A stretch of 64,000 nucleotides of DNA from Humulus lupulus (lineage: Eukaryota > Streptophyta > Magnoliopsida > Rosales > Cannabaceae), in contig NC_084802.1 in assembly GCF_963169125.1 (NCBI RefSeq), positions 112,658,903 to 112,722,902 on the forward strand, given 5' to 3'. Shown piece by piece: positions 23,917 through 35,468 of the stretch. The notes under the pieces were generated by a model. That model was not told where the DNA came from and ran no database searches. It saw nothing but the letters and a program-made list of their open reading frames with translations. Made by a program: the position numbers and the translations under genes. Every line of letters starts with the position of its first letter. The first letter of the stretch is position 1.

Positions 23917-24566
23917 AATTTACATTTTTGACTTTGGTCCCCAATCTCTATTTTTTTGTCTTTAAATCTCCAACCTTTTCACTTTTCCATCTAATTTTTA
24001 TTTAAAAAACTAAGGTTTTGTGGTAAAAGTTCATTATCTATATATCATTTTCCACATAGGTTCTTAACTTTAAATTTTGACATTTTTTCCCAAAAAATAT
24101 AACTTCAAATTTATTAAAAAAATATATTTCCTAATTATTTTAAATTCATAAATATTTGAAATTTATTATAATATTTAAACAATAATAAGTTATTTTTAAA
24201 TGTGTTTTTAGCATAGTTACAATAAATATTTGTTAATATATTTAATGATAATTTCAATAATTATATTATAAATTCTTTAAAAGTTTAAAAGAAAAAATTA
24301 TAATTTTTTTTAATTCACAATAATTAAATTATAAAGAATTATTATTTTGATTATTTAGATTTGATTAAAAAAATATAAAAAAAATCAAAATTTAAAGTTA
24401 GGGACTCATGCAAAATGATGTATAGGTTATGAACTTTTGCTACAAAACCTTAATTTTTTAATTGAAAAGTGAAAAGGACTAATGATGCTAACTGTTTAAG
24501 AAGTTGGGAATTTAAATACAAAAAAAATTTGAGATTAGGGACCTAAGTACAAAAGTAGGTTAAATT
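23917..24566. mobile_element. Fold-back element with arms of about 170 bp
   Basis: The left arm (about 23917-24080) is the imperfect reverse complement of the right arm (about 24385-24566), with an AT-rich spacer of about 300 bp. Matching blocks include the GGTCCC/GGGACC region near 23935 and 24540, and the AAGGTTTTGT region near 24012 paired with ACAAAACCTT near 24446. Long inverted arms without coding sequence suggest a non-autonomous DNA transposon, probably Mutator-like, but I cannot fix the termini or target duplication. Confidence 0.65.
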
Positions 24567-25076
24567 GGCCTTTTCTTTATTGTTCCTTTTTCTAGTCTTT
24601 GCTACTTCTCAAATCAAGAAGTCAATCCTTAATTCAACATACTTTTTTCAAGGAAACTTTTTATCATTTAATCAAGAAGTGGTGTTATGACAATTAAAAT
24701 TGAACACTTCAAGTCTTAAGTATACTCACTCTCTAAGTAAAAAAGTAAATTTTACTAGAGCATGAGCCACCTAAATTTGTATAGGTTGTAGATATGCCAT
24801 CAACCACGTGGACAAGGACACTTGTCCACTCACATGGTGGCGTGTTATTGAAACTTAAATGAGTACGTATGAGTGATCATATGTCTCACCTTAGGAGGAG
24901 GGAATTGTTCTCACCGTGTGAGGAAAGTTCAAAATATGTCTTATGCAATGACAATATGTTTAGTCAACTAATTACTTTTTTTCACTATCTACTATCTTTT
25001 TCTCACTATCTACTAGGTTCATTAACGACATTTGTTAGACCTAACGACTTTATCTCTGACTAGACAAAAAATAGTT
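24567..25076. other. Unassigned AT-rich flank
   Basis: I see no gene or element here. A short direct repeat (CACTATCTACTA) occurs near 24980 and 25003. Confidence 0.4.
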
Positions 25077-25081
25077 TGTTT

Positions 25082-27493
25082 TGTAATGACCCAAATTCAA
25101 TAATAAGGCTTAAGGGCCTTGATTAGTGTGCCTGGAGGGCATAATGAGAATTATGTGTGGTTTTAATGATTAAGATGCATGATTATGATTTAAAGCATGT
25201 TATATGACTACTTGTATATCTGAGATGCATGACTATGTGTATTAGTATGCATATAGGCCCTGATTAGGTTAGAAGGGCATAATCATAATTTTGGCTATTA
25301 TGGGCATAACTGCTTTGATATATGTGATAATTGTCGAGACCACATTATTATGTGGATATATCTGTGATCTGTGACTCGAGACGATCCTAGTGAGCAAAGT
25401 AGCGAAAAAGCCATGACGGGGATTTATACCCGGCTCGGAGTGAGCTTAGGGGTATAAATGGGAATTTAGTGAATATACTGGAGTTTATCTTGACATTGAG
25501 GAATGTTATTGGTGATTAATTAGGTATCGGGAGTTAAGTGGGAAATATTAGAGACACTCGAGGAGTTAGCGGGAATTGGGGTAAAATGACTAAAATGTCC
25601 CTAAGTGGATTAAAGGGTTTAGACTTAATAGGGAGGACATAATAGTCATTTGGCTTATAGAAGTTAAGTATTACCAAGGCTTTATGTTAGTGGGAATTAT
25701 AGAGAAGTGTAAAAGTCTGAAAAAGAAGGAAAAGGAAGGGAAAAGAAAGAGAGAAAAACAGAGAGAGTTCTCTAAGTCGGTTAATATTTCCTACATTTGT
25801 TTCTTGAGGATTTCTGGAGTAAAGCTCAGAGGAGAGCTGGGATAAACTAAGCATCAAGGATCCTAACCTAGGATTGAGAAATTGACAGAGGGTTAGCAAG
25901 GATTCATCAGCACTTGAGGTAAGACTTTAGATTTCTTCAATTTCTGTTTCTGGTTTTTGAGCTATGGTGTTTAAGTTGAATTGGATGGAACTTTAGGGAA
26001 TTCAGGCCTAAGGACGAGGAGGAGCAAGCCAAGGAAGTCTAGAGGCACCTTGAGGTCAAAATTCCACCAGAGGTATAAATTCTAAACTCCAACTTTGTTG
26101 TTCAGCTGGTTTCTGCTGAGTTTTAGTGTTTAGGAGTGGCTATGGTGGATTTTGAGTTTGGGGATGCATGTGCTTGAGTTCTAGGTATTTGGGGTGCTTG
26201 GGATGAGTGGAGTATGGTCATAAGGTTGTTTTTGAGGTTGGGGAAGATTAGGAGGAGTTTTGGTTGAGGTTGGTTCGAGAAAATCGCATAAGGGAAAAAG
26301 CTAGTGTTGGCCTGCCTGTGACTAGCGCTACAGTGCTAGCCTTTGGGCGCTGTAGCGCTAGGCCAGGTTTGCTAATGGGGTTTTGCTTTTGTTTGTAGCA
26401 CTGTAGCACCCTCCCATGAGCGCTGTAGCGCTACCCTGCCTTCTGAAGGGGATTTTAGGGTTATTTGCAAGGGCTTTTGACCTAGGGTTTGGGGTTTGAT
26501 TCCACCACCTTGTTTGGTGTAACTAGGTCTTCCCGGGGGCTCAGGATTGGCCCCGAGGCTAGGTTTTGAACTTGAGGATTCATGATGACTTTGGCCCATG
26601 ATTGTGTTTAGGTGAGCGCTTGGGCTCGAGGGGGATCGTGCTCAAGGAGTCGAGGGATCAAAGCTAGTGAATTGAAAGGTAAGAAAACTGCACCCGGTTA
26701 CACATTTGTGATGGGACTAAGTGCTCCCGATACTTGTATTGTGTCAATGATGGTATTATGCCATGGGACATGTAAAAGCGTCCTAAGAGTGCCGTACATT
26801 ATATTAGCGCACAGGGCGCGGCTTGGCCACTGGTAGCCAAGGACAGCTTAACATTCACTTAGCTCGGTTTAAGCGGGCCGGAGTCAGTGGGATAACGGAG
26901 GGAGCAGCCTGAGAGCGCTAGCCCTAGTTATCATTTGTGCAGTGATATATGATATGAATTAATATGTTTAGCATGTTGGATACTTGATTATACTGAATGA
27001 CTATATGGTTGAGATTATGTGATGCAATGTGAGATATTGATTTGTCTGTTGATTGCTTATACTCTGTTGTTGTGTTTTCTTGCTGGGCCTTGGCTCACGG
27101 GTGCTACGTGGTGTAGGTAAAGGCAAAGGCAAGCTAGACCAACCCTGAGATGGAGGGCCGCGGGGTGGAATGTACATAGCCAGCTGTTCGATCGCCATGG
27201 TCGAGGAGTGGATCAGGACAGGGAATACCTAATTGTCTGTTTTGCCTTAATATGGCCTGATATTATGTATAAACCTTGTGTCTTTTGTAAACAGTCTTTA
27301 AACTTAATATTTTTGGGATCCCGTGTAAACAGATGATGCTTCTTAATGAAAATGTGGCTTTTGAGACCAAACCATTTTAAACCCTAGTTCCTTTATAGTT
27401 TCAGTAACACGATTTTAATTAAATGACTTGATTAGCAAGTCTGGCACCTTATAAACACACAATGTAACGGTCTTGGCTATCCAGGGTGTTACA
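25082..27493 (+). mobile_element. Solo Tekay-family LTR (2412 bp)
   Basis: It opens with TGTAATGACCC and closes with CCAGGGTGTTACA. The duplication tgttt is perfect (25077-25081 and 27494-27498). It aligns along its length with the nested LTR at 17267-19675, including the TAGCGCTA module at about 26320-26440. No internal region is present. Confidence 0.95.
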
Positions 27494-27498
27494 TGTTT

Positions 27499-27817
27499 AC
27501 TCGATGGCTTCCATTGATGACTGATTACACTCGAGTGGTTCAAAACGAGGAATAACTACCTTTACTAAAATAAAAATATTTTTCTCTTCCATATCAATAT
27601 AGGACCAAATCTTTGTAAAAGAGGACATGCAATTGGGATATACAATTACATTGAAATATTTCTCTGTTAATAAGATAGTGATGGATTAGGCTAATTTGGA
27701 AAAACCACATTAAAAACTTATATGCTAGTGTTGGCATTATAATTTACTTAGATTGATCCAATTTACTCGTCCCTGTTGAAAAGTCTCTATCAACAATTGG
27801 CGCTAGAATGATGGTGC
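27499..27817. other. Unassigned; possible decayed LTR end
   Basis: No gene is visible. Near 27790 the string ATCAACAATTGGCGCTAGAA resembles an LTR end (CAACA) followed by a TTGGCGC-type primer site. The rest of such an element is not recognisable, and a MITE has inserted just after it. Confidence 0.3.
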
Positions 27818-27825
27818 TACACAAT

Positions 27826-28448
27826 TAGGGATGTAAATGGGGCGGGTCGGTCCTGCCCCGCTAAAGATTCGCTCCGACCTAATAAGCTCATGCCTCGCCT
27901 CGTTAAGGCTTTTGATGCGAGCCGGGTTAGACCCGCCCCAAATGTGATGGAGTGGGTCAGACCCGACTCGTTAAGGTTTTTTTTTCTTTCTTTTTTCTTT
28001 AATAAAAGAAAAATTAGTTTATTTTTTTAAAAAAAATGTTACAATATAAAAATAAATGGCAAAAGAATTTGTCACACTAGACAAAAATGAGTTGTCTAAT
28101 TTTTTTTTATAAATACCTTGCATACTAAAATAAAAAAAAATTTAATATGCTTCAAAACAAAACATTAATTTTCTCCTCTATCTCTCTTAAATATACTGTC
28201 TTATTATAAAAATATATTTGGATCGTGGATTACTCCAAATAATGGTAGTAATTGATTTTTTTTTTTAAATTTTCAATTACCAAAATAAACAACAACCGGG
28301 TTGGGTCGTGATCCGACCCACTTCAATCGCTAGCAGGTCGGATCACGCCTCAATCCATTTTCGCCCTGCTTATATCCAAATTTGGGGTTGCCCCGTCGGG
28401 TCAGGGCTCCGACCTGCCCCGATTCACCAATTTTTTTTGCCATCCCTA
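27826..28448. mobile_element. hAT-like MITE with GC-rich ends (623 bp)
   Basis: Ends are TAGGGATG and CATCCCTA, and the flanking 8-bp duplications are tacacaat and tacataat (7 of 8 equal), typical of hAT transposons. About 100 bp at each end is GC-rich with GGGGCGGG, GGGTCGG and CCGACC words. The middle is AT-rich. It has no coding capacity, so it needs a transposase from elsewhere. Confidence 0.8.
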
Positions 28449-28456
28449 TACATAAT

Positions 28457-28929
28457 AATCTTTTAGTAAGCTAAACAGAAATTTGTTAGAGACCAACTAG
28501 ACTCTGTATGATGCCTCACATCACTAGGAATTTAGAAAGGGGGATGTCAGATGAATGCATTGTTGAAGGCCTTCCTTACGACAGTGAGGATGTGCAAGCA
28601 AAGCCCCCCAATGAAGTCTCTTATAGGTACATAAGCGATCCCCATAGAAACTCTCAAGTATGGTTGCTCACTTAAGTTTCTAAGACAAAGTTATGGGTGG
28701 GATTCAGCAAGTACTAAACACCCTCAATGAGACGCTAGCTAATATAGTTCAAGGCGAAACCTTTATACCCAAGTAGTGTTGGGATATGTGACGTTAAAGT
28801 GTATTTCTATAAAATATTTATTAATTATTTAATAAAGATAATGTTTTAACTCATATTTATATTTACATGTCATTTATTTAGAAATATCTAATGTTATTAC
28901 ATGTCTTCTTGAATTAAGTATATATATGT
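28457..28929. other. Unassigned, between MITE and Tat LTR
   Basis: No gene found. The last 150 bp are very AT-rich. The part around 28500-28750 has higher complexity and could be an old retrotransposon remnant, but no frame is readable. Confidence 0.35.
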
Positions 28930-29691
28930 TGTTGTACCTTAAAATTAGCACGAGTTCAATTACTCAGCTCGGGTACAGCTGACAGATGAATATGTGGAAA
29001 AATAGCCAATTAGAATATCTGGCTAATAGTTATGTGAACAACTCGAGTTTGGGGGCTTGACAGTATGATACACAAGTCATTATCAGACTGCCACTTAGGA
29101 TAACAATTGAGTTCGAGATTTATAAGGACCAGATCCAACTTTGGGCGCTCTGAGTTTACTGCGAGCTAGGGTTCAGATAGACTCTGAACACGAGCTCGGG
29201 TGAGATATTCAGCTCGTGAAATCCTGGAAAGAATGCATACTGAAGGATCCCAAGAGATTCAAAGGCTCCTTATACGCTCATTAATGCCCAGGCTATATCA
29301 CATATCTATCATTTATTATCCGAGATAGCAGGAGTATATTCTATTTTGTTATCAAATCATATCCCAATGTAAATGGGAATAACTTTTACTAAATATATAC
29401 CTTATTCATTCACGCGGTTACCCAAACCTGTCCATGAAATTCCCCTATAAATACTAGGGATAATGGACAGGGAAGGGGACAACCATTTTTTGTATTACTA
29501 AAACTCTGCAAAAATTTAGAGAGAAAAAATAATAATATGGACTCGTGGACTAGGAGGACTTTAACTAGTGAACCACATAAAAGTTATGTGTGTTAGAGAG
29601 GGTTGTTTATTGTTTCATTACGGCTTATAATTTAGCACTAATTTACTTGTTTGATTTCTTAATGTATTGTTGGCGAAAAAACGCGTCAATA
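28930..29691 (+). mobile_element. 5' LTR of Tat element C (about 762 bp)
   Basis: It is homologous to the LTR at 4924-5643, starting TGTTGTACC and ending GCGTCAATA, so the terminal CA has become TA. A TATA-type box (CTATAAATAC) lies at 29445-29454. The GGTGCTTTCATTGAGAG string just after the LTR is at the primer-binding position. Which tRNA it matches I cannot say. Confidence 0.85.
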
Positions 29692-29751
29692 GTTTGGTGC
29701 TTTCATTGAGAGAAAATTAGTGCTTCACAAGTTTCAGTCGACATTTATCAT

Positions 29752-31082
29752 GGTGCTCACTTGATCGATGCACGATAATGAGATGGAACCACCTGGTGGG
29801 TAGGAAGCCCATCATACCGCTGCTCCCACTGAAAGGAGCCCAGATGTTCAACAACGTCCTGGGAAACAACCTGATGGTTAGGACGATGCTGGGAGTTCAG
29901 CGTCACTCCCACCAAATCCTAATCCATGATACTTGATTGCCATCAAGAAGGAAAATTCCCAGTTAAGGAGCCATCTTGCTAGGGAAAACAGGAAAATCGA
30001 GGAGATCTTGGCTCAGTTACCCCCTCTTGCAATCCACGTTAATGTCAGAAAGAGGTAAAGTGGGTCTCAGAAGTCCCACGGGAATAACCGGTCTAAACCT
30101 AGTCATTTTGTCAAAACTGCCACTCTAAGTTCTGTGCCTTCAAAGCGAAACCACTAGAGTGCTCAACCCACTGGTCATCATCAGCATGTCAGTCGGTCGG
30201 TCAGGACTGCGACCCCTAGCTCTGTGCCTTCTTCACAGATCCCCAGAAATGCCCATAACAACCTGCGGGGAGGGGCTGAGACAAGCTCATGAAAGCAAAG
30301 TGCTTCAGCGAATCCTACTGTGCAACGATCAGAACCCCAGGCACAGAGAACTAGGGACATTGGAGTAGAGCCGAGGCAGGCTAATTTAATTCTTCCTGAT
30401 GGAACGAGGATAGCCTCGCAAATAAGGTATCCTCCGTCACCAGTAAGATATCCAACACCACCTTGCCCACAATGAAATGCTTCAGCTCATGGGAACAGTA
30501 GGAGAAATCCTCCCCCGTCTATAAATAATTATGCCACACGGACGCATGCTGAGAATCTAGGTCCTCGATCTCAACCGCGAGCCATAAGTTTTGTAAATGG
30601 AAGTTACTGGACAGAGAGCCAACATGAAGGCAGGTTCGGGAGTGACCTGGGGAATCACTTAATCTCAACAGAAAGTCCTTGGTATGATCCACAGCTCGAC
30701 CTACGCGATCATTTGAACTCACAAAGAAGGTATCCAGCTCGAAATGAGGATGTTAGTTATACTCGGCATGAGGGAGGTCCGTCCATTGTATGCGACAATG
30801 GGAATGTCCCACCTAACCAAGCTTGAACATGGAAGGACAACAACCGATCAAATGTGTATAATAGGATGGGAGCTGTTGAACAACCCCCAACTAACCTAGG
30901 GAGCAAGGACCAAACCCTTGAGAGACTGGCTTTGATGGAAAAACAAATGAAAAGACTCTTATCTGGAAAGGGAATGGACGATTGCCACTCAAATAAGGAG
31001 CTCGAACCTTTTGCTCAAAAAATTGCAGCAGCTACATATCCTATTGGCTTTAGGATGCCTGTTTACCCTAAAATGACTCTTG
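29752..31082 (+). pseudogene. gag of Tat element C, many stops, 3' truncated
   Basis: A single frame can be followed from the leader near 29770 to 31082, broken by about ten stops. It contains a charged helix (KKENSQLRSHLARENRKIEE) near 29945-30010 and ends with MYNRMGAVEQPP, LERLALMEKQMKRLL and FAQKIAAATYPIGFRMPVYP. That ending matches the segment just before the capsid domain of Tat Gag proteins (FRMP followed by the capsid core). The capsid itself is missing because the sequence changes abruptly at about 31083 into an unrelated LTR fragment. Confidence 0.75.
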
Positions 31083-31551
31083 ATGATGTGGCAGGATTGA
31101 CTTACACGTGGCTGGCACGTGGCGGTTTCAAGTGAACGAATCCTGTCCGACCATTGACTAGAGAGTTATTGATGTATCAAGACTCATTCTAGCATACTTT
31201 CGTTTACTTCCTCTTGAATATGCAATCTTTTAATATTAGCATTTATTATATTTTCTTTTATTACATTGATATGCAAATCTTAATTGTAATTAAGGCCCGT
31301 TGGCCCATGTAACCTTCTTGAGCCTATAAATAAGAATCAAAGAGCTCAAGGGAGGGACTTTTGAACTTTTGATCTTTGTATTCAGAGAAAAGAGCACAGT
31401 GTGATTATCCACCGAAATTGTAATCCTCTCAAGGCTTGTGAAACTCATGAACCCTAGTTCATTGATCACAATATTGGGATTCAATATCAATAAGAACACT
31501 AAGTGGACGTAGCTAGTCGCACCTTCAAGCCAAGACCACTCTGCCCCTACA
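31083..31551 (+). mobile_element. LTR fragment related to the solo LTR at 39112-39713
   Basis: Similarity to 39135-39610 is clear at ATGTGGCAGGATTGAC, the ACGTGGCTGGCAC region, CTATAAATAAG (TATA-type, about 31325) and CTAAGTGGACGTAG near 31500. Both LTR ends are missing and there is no target duplication. It joins + gag of Tat element C to the antisense gene of the Tat element D, which reads the other way, so it marks a rearranged junction. Confidence 0.65.
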
Positions 31552-32428
31552 TCAATACTTTATGAATTTCTTGAAGTATGTAGGATTCACTCCCTTCCAA
31601 TTGATCCCAAATGTCTACAGGGTCCTCGTGAGCCTTTATGCCCTTTACAAGAGAACAATTTTTTATGAACATTCTCAAGAAGAGATTTTATATCTCTACA
31701 ACTTTTGGGCCTACCCGAAGAAGAAAGGGAACGATCTTGATGAGTTTTATACCATCATGAAGTTCTAAAATGTCAGTACAAGGCCCCTCATCTCAATGAG
31801 AGCCATGCACATGATTTCGAAGAACATTTCCTCTTCACCAGCGGCTTCCCGCTCCAGACCAACCCTACTCTTATTCTGGACTTCTCTAGGGTTGGTAAGT
31901 TCCTTGTTACCTTCTGAGCTTTCCTTCTCTGAAACTCATAGAATCCATGTTAGGCTTTCCAAGATCGCCTGGAGGCGATGAATATGCTCCCAGACGTGAA
32001 CCTGGAGCTGAGCCAGCTAATTACAGAGGACAGCCTAGTCGATGTAGGGCTTCTCCGGAGGGGGCAGCGCATCAACAACATGGACCTGACTCGTTTAAGG
32101 AATTCCACCAAGTCCCAGGCGATCGCTGCAGCCCACATCAATTACATCGTCAGACTGGCCCACAACCAATATAATTAGTGGCTAGTGGAGGGGCACTTAG
32201 AGAATTCTTGTGTCGCCCAAGCACCCCGAGAGGCTCGGTGTGACCTGAAGCTCGAAGAGGAGCTTCAAGCTGGCATAGAGTCCTCCTACATAGATAAAGG
32301 TAAATCCTACATCATAGTTTATAATGCTAAGTCTGAAGGAGATGGGGTCAATCCCGAGCACATTTGGGTTTCTCCATCGCTTCACCTCGGATCGTCATTG
32401 GACTTGGGAGGAGTACCAAGACTACCAA
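31552..32428 (+). pseudogene. Antisense gene of Tat element D, first part
   Basis: The segment begins inside the Transposase_28-type domain: QYFMNFLKYVGFTPFQL aligns with QYFVDFLNCVKLAPFQL of the copy in element A. The first 100 or so residues are lost at the junction with the LTR fragment. Frame changes follow near 31770 and 31900. Further coding-like blocks are MNMLPDVNLELSQLITED (31978-32178) and a block up to 32428. The strand is opposite to element D pol, as expected. The gene continues after the solo LTR at 34850. Confidence 0.65.
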
Positions 32429-34844
32429 TGTAACGCCCTGGATAGCCAAGACCGCTACACTGTGTGTTTATAAAGTGCTAGACTTGCTAATCAAGTCATT
32501 TAATTAAAAGCGTGTTATCGAAACTATAGAGGAACTAAGGTTAAAATGTTTTGGTCTCAAAAGTCGCATTTTCATTAAGTAATATTATCTGTTTACACGG
32601 GATCCAAAAAATATTAAGTTTAAAGACCGTTTACAAAAGTCATAAGGTTTAGATACAATAGCAAGCCATATTAAGGAAAAACAGACAGTTAGGTAATCCC
32701 TGTCCTGATCCACTCCTCGACCATGGCGATCGAACAACTGGCTATGTACATTCAACCCCGCAGCCCTCCAACTCAGGATTGGTCCGACTTGCCCTTGCCT
32801 TTACCTGCACCACGTAGCACCCGTGAGTTGAGGCCTAGCAAGAAAACACAACAACAGAGCATAGCAATCAACAGACAATTCAACATCTCATACTACATCA
32901 CATAATCTCAACCATATAATCATTCAGTATAATCAATTAGTCAACGTACTAAACATATCAACTCATATCATATATCAGTTCACAAGTGATAACTAGGGCT
33001 AGCGCTCTCAGGCTGCTCCCTCCGTTATCCCACTGACTCCGGCCCGCTTAAACCGAGCTCAGTGAATATTAAGCTGTCCTCGGCTACCAGTGGCCAAGCC
33101 GCGCCCTGTGCGCAAATATTATGTACGACACTCTTAGGCCGCTTTCACACATCCCATGGCATAATACAATCATTGACATGATACAAATATCGGGAGCACT
33201 TAGTCCCAGCACAAACAAGTAACCGGGTAGCAGTTTTCTTACCTTTCGGTACGCTGGCTTTGATCACTCGACTCCTTGAGCACGATCCCCCTCGAGCCCT
33301 AGCGCTTACCTAAACACAACCATAGGCCAAAGTCATCATCAAACCACAAGTCCAAAACCTAGCCTCGGGGCCAATCATGAGCCCCCGGAAAGTCCTAGTT
33401 CCACCAAACAAGGTGGTGGAATCAAACCCCAAACCCTTGGTCAAAAACCCTTGCAAACAACCCTAAAATCCCCTTCAGAAGACAAGGTAGCGCTACATCG
33501 CTCATGGGAGGGCGCTACAGCGCTACAAACAGAAGCAAAATCCCCTCAGCAAGCTTGGCCTAGCGCTACAGCGCCCAAAGGCTAGCGCTAGTCACAGACA
33601 GGTCAACTCCGAGTTTTCCCTTCCTGCAATTTCCTCGAACCAACCTCAACCAAAACTCTTCCAAATATTTCCCAACCTCAAAAACAACCTTATGAACATA
33701 CTCCACTCATCCCAAGCACCCCAAATACCTAGAACTCAAGCACATGCATCCCCAAACTCAAAATTCACCATAGCCACCTCTAGACACTAAAACTCAGCAG
33801 AAACCAGTTGAACAACAAAGTTAGAAGCTTAGAATTTATACCTTTCGTGGAATTTCGACCTCAAGTTGCCTCTAGACTTCCTTGGCTTGCTCTTCCACAA
33901 CCCTTGGCTCCAACTTTCCTAAAATTCCCCATCAACACAGCTTAGATATCTTAGCAAGGAACCAAAACCAGAGCTGAAGAAACTTACAGAGTTTTACCTC
34001 AAGTGTTGATGACCTCTTGCTAAACTTCTGCCAATTCCTCAAACCTAGCTTGGGATCCTTGATGCTCAGTCTATCCCAGCTCTCCTCTGAGCTTTTCTCC
34101 AAGAAAATCCCAGAAAAGTGGTCAGAGAACCACAAACCGACCCAAGGGAGTGCAACTCTATTTTTCCCTTCCTTTTCTCTTTTCTTTCTTTTTCCTTCTT
34201 TTCTCTCTTTAAGACTTCTATGACTTTCTACAATTCCCACTAACATAAAGCCTCAGCATATCTATCCCTACATGGCAAATGACCTTAATGCCCTCCCCTT
34301 TATTTCTAATCCTTTAGTCCACTTAAGGGCATTCTAGTCATTTTACCCAATTCCCGCTAACTCCTCGAGTGTCTCTAATATTTCCCGCTTAACTCCCGAT
34401 ACCTAATTAATCACCAATAATATTCCTCAATGTCAAGATAGACTGCAGTATACTCACTAAATTCCCATTTATACCCCTAAGCTCACCCCGATCCGGGTAC
34501 AAATCCCCGCCATGACTTTTTCGCTACTTTGCTCACTAGGATCGTCTCGAGTCACAGATCACAGATATATCCACATAATAATGTGGTCTCGAAAATTTTC
34601 ACATATATCATAGCAGTTATGCCCATAATGGCCAAAATTACGATTATGCCCTTCTAACCTAATCAGGGCCTACATGCATACTACTACACATAGTCATGCA
34701 TCTCAGATATTCAAATAGTCATATAACATGCTTTAAATCATAATCATGCATCTTACTCATTGAAGTCACACATAATTCCCATTATGCCCTCCAGGCACAC
34801 TAATCAAGGCCCTTAAGCCTTATTAGCGAATTTGGGTCGTTACA
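32429..34844 (-). mobile_element. Solo Tekay-family LTR in the antisense gene of element D (2416 bp)
   Basis: On the plus strand it runs from TGTAACGCCC to GGGTCGTTACA. The duplication accaa is perfect (32424-32428 and 34845-34849). The host frame reads on across the site if the LTR and one duplication are ignored, so the gene was interrupted cleanly. The TAGCGCTA module lies at about 33485-33600. Confidence 0.95.
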
Positions 34845-35468
34845 ACCAAGATTTGATTGACCATTATCTCCACCATCAAAAGAGACAGTTTCCCCCTCAG
34901 GATTTCATGCCCCTCGACGATGTGACTTATTTCCACGCGAGGTGGTTTTGCCAATATGAAATCGACCCAACTCAAGAGATGGGGAGGCTCGTAAGAGAGT
35001 TCGCACACTCGATGCTTCACTTGGAGGAGCAGTCCAGCATTGGGGTTTCTTGAGAAGCCCCTGTGATCTCTACGTTTTCTTTATTTGTTTTTTGCAAGTG
35101 TTTCCGTTGATTCTATAAGTACTAACACTTTGTTTCTCCTTGCATATCATATTGGTTTAGTGGACATTGCCCATGCCAACAAGGGATTTATCGTAGGATC
35201 TAGCGGATTTGCAGCTGGAGGATCCCATAGACCCTACGAGAGGATGGAACCTTCTCCCCCCCTAAGAGGTGGCAGGTGGAATCTTCTTCGGCTCAAGGTG
35301 AGGAGCCTCAGGTGGAGGATACACCTATCTTTTAAGTGTCTTTGGGTGGATCTCCCCCCGATGATGTAGAAGGAGTCTCCGAGGCTGCTGAAATCCCCAA
35401 AGCTACTGGAGTTCCCGAGGTATTGGAGAGTCTAGTTGTCAAGAACATTCACCGAGTAATATTATAAA
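34845..35468 (+). pseudogene. Antisense gene of Tat element D, last part
   Basis: The frame continues from the other side of the solo LTR with DLIDHYLHHQKRQFPPQDFM and reaches a stop at about 35053 after HLEEQSSIGVS. A T-rich stretch that looks like an intron follows (about 35060-35160). Then comes another coding-like block near 35160-35380 with ERMEPSPPLRGGRW. Function of this gene is unknown. Confidence 0.55.

Noticed and set aside
24869..25063. 64-residue frame on + next to a solo LTR
   Set aside because: No similarity to a known family that I recognise, and the composition is that of AT-rich flank.
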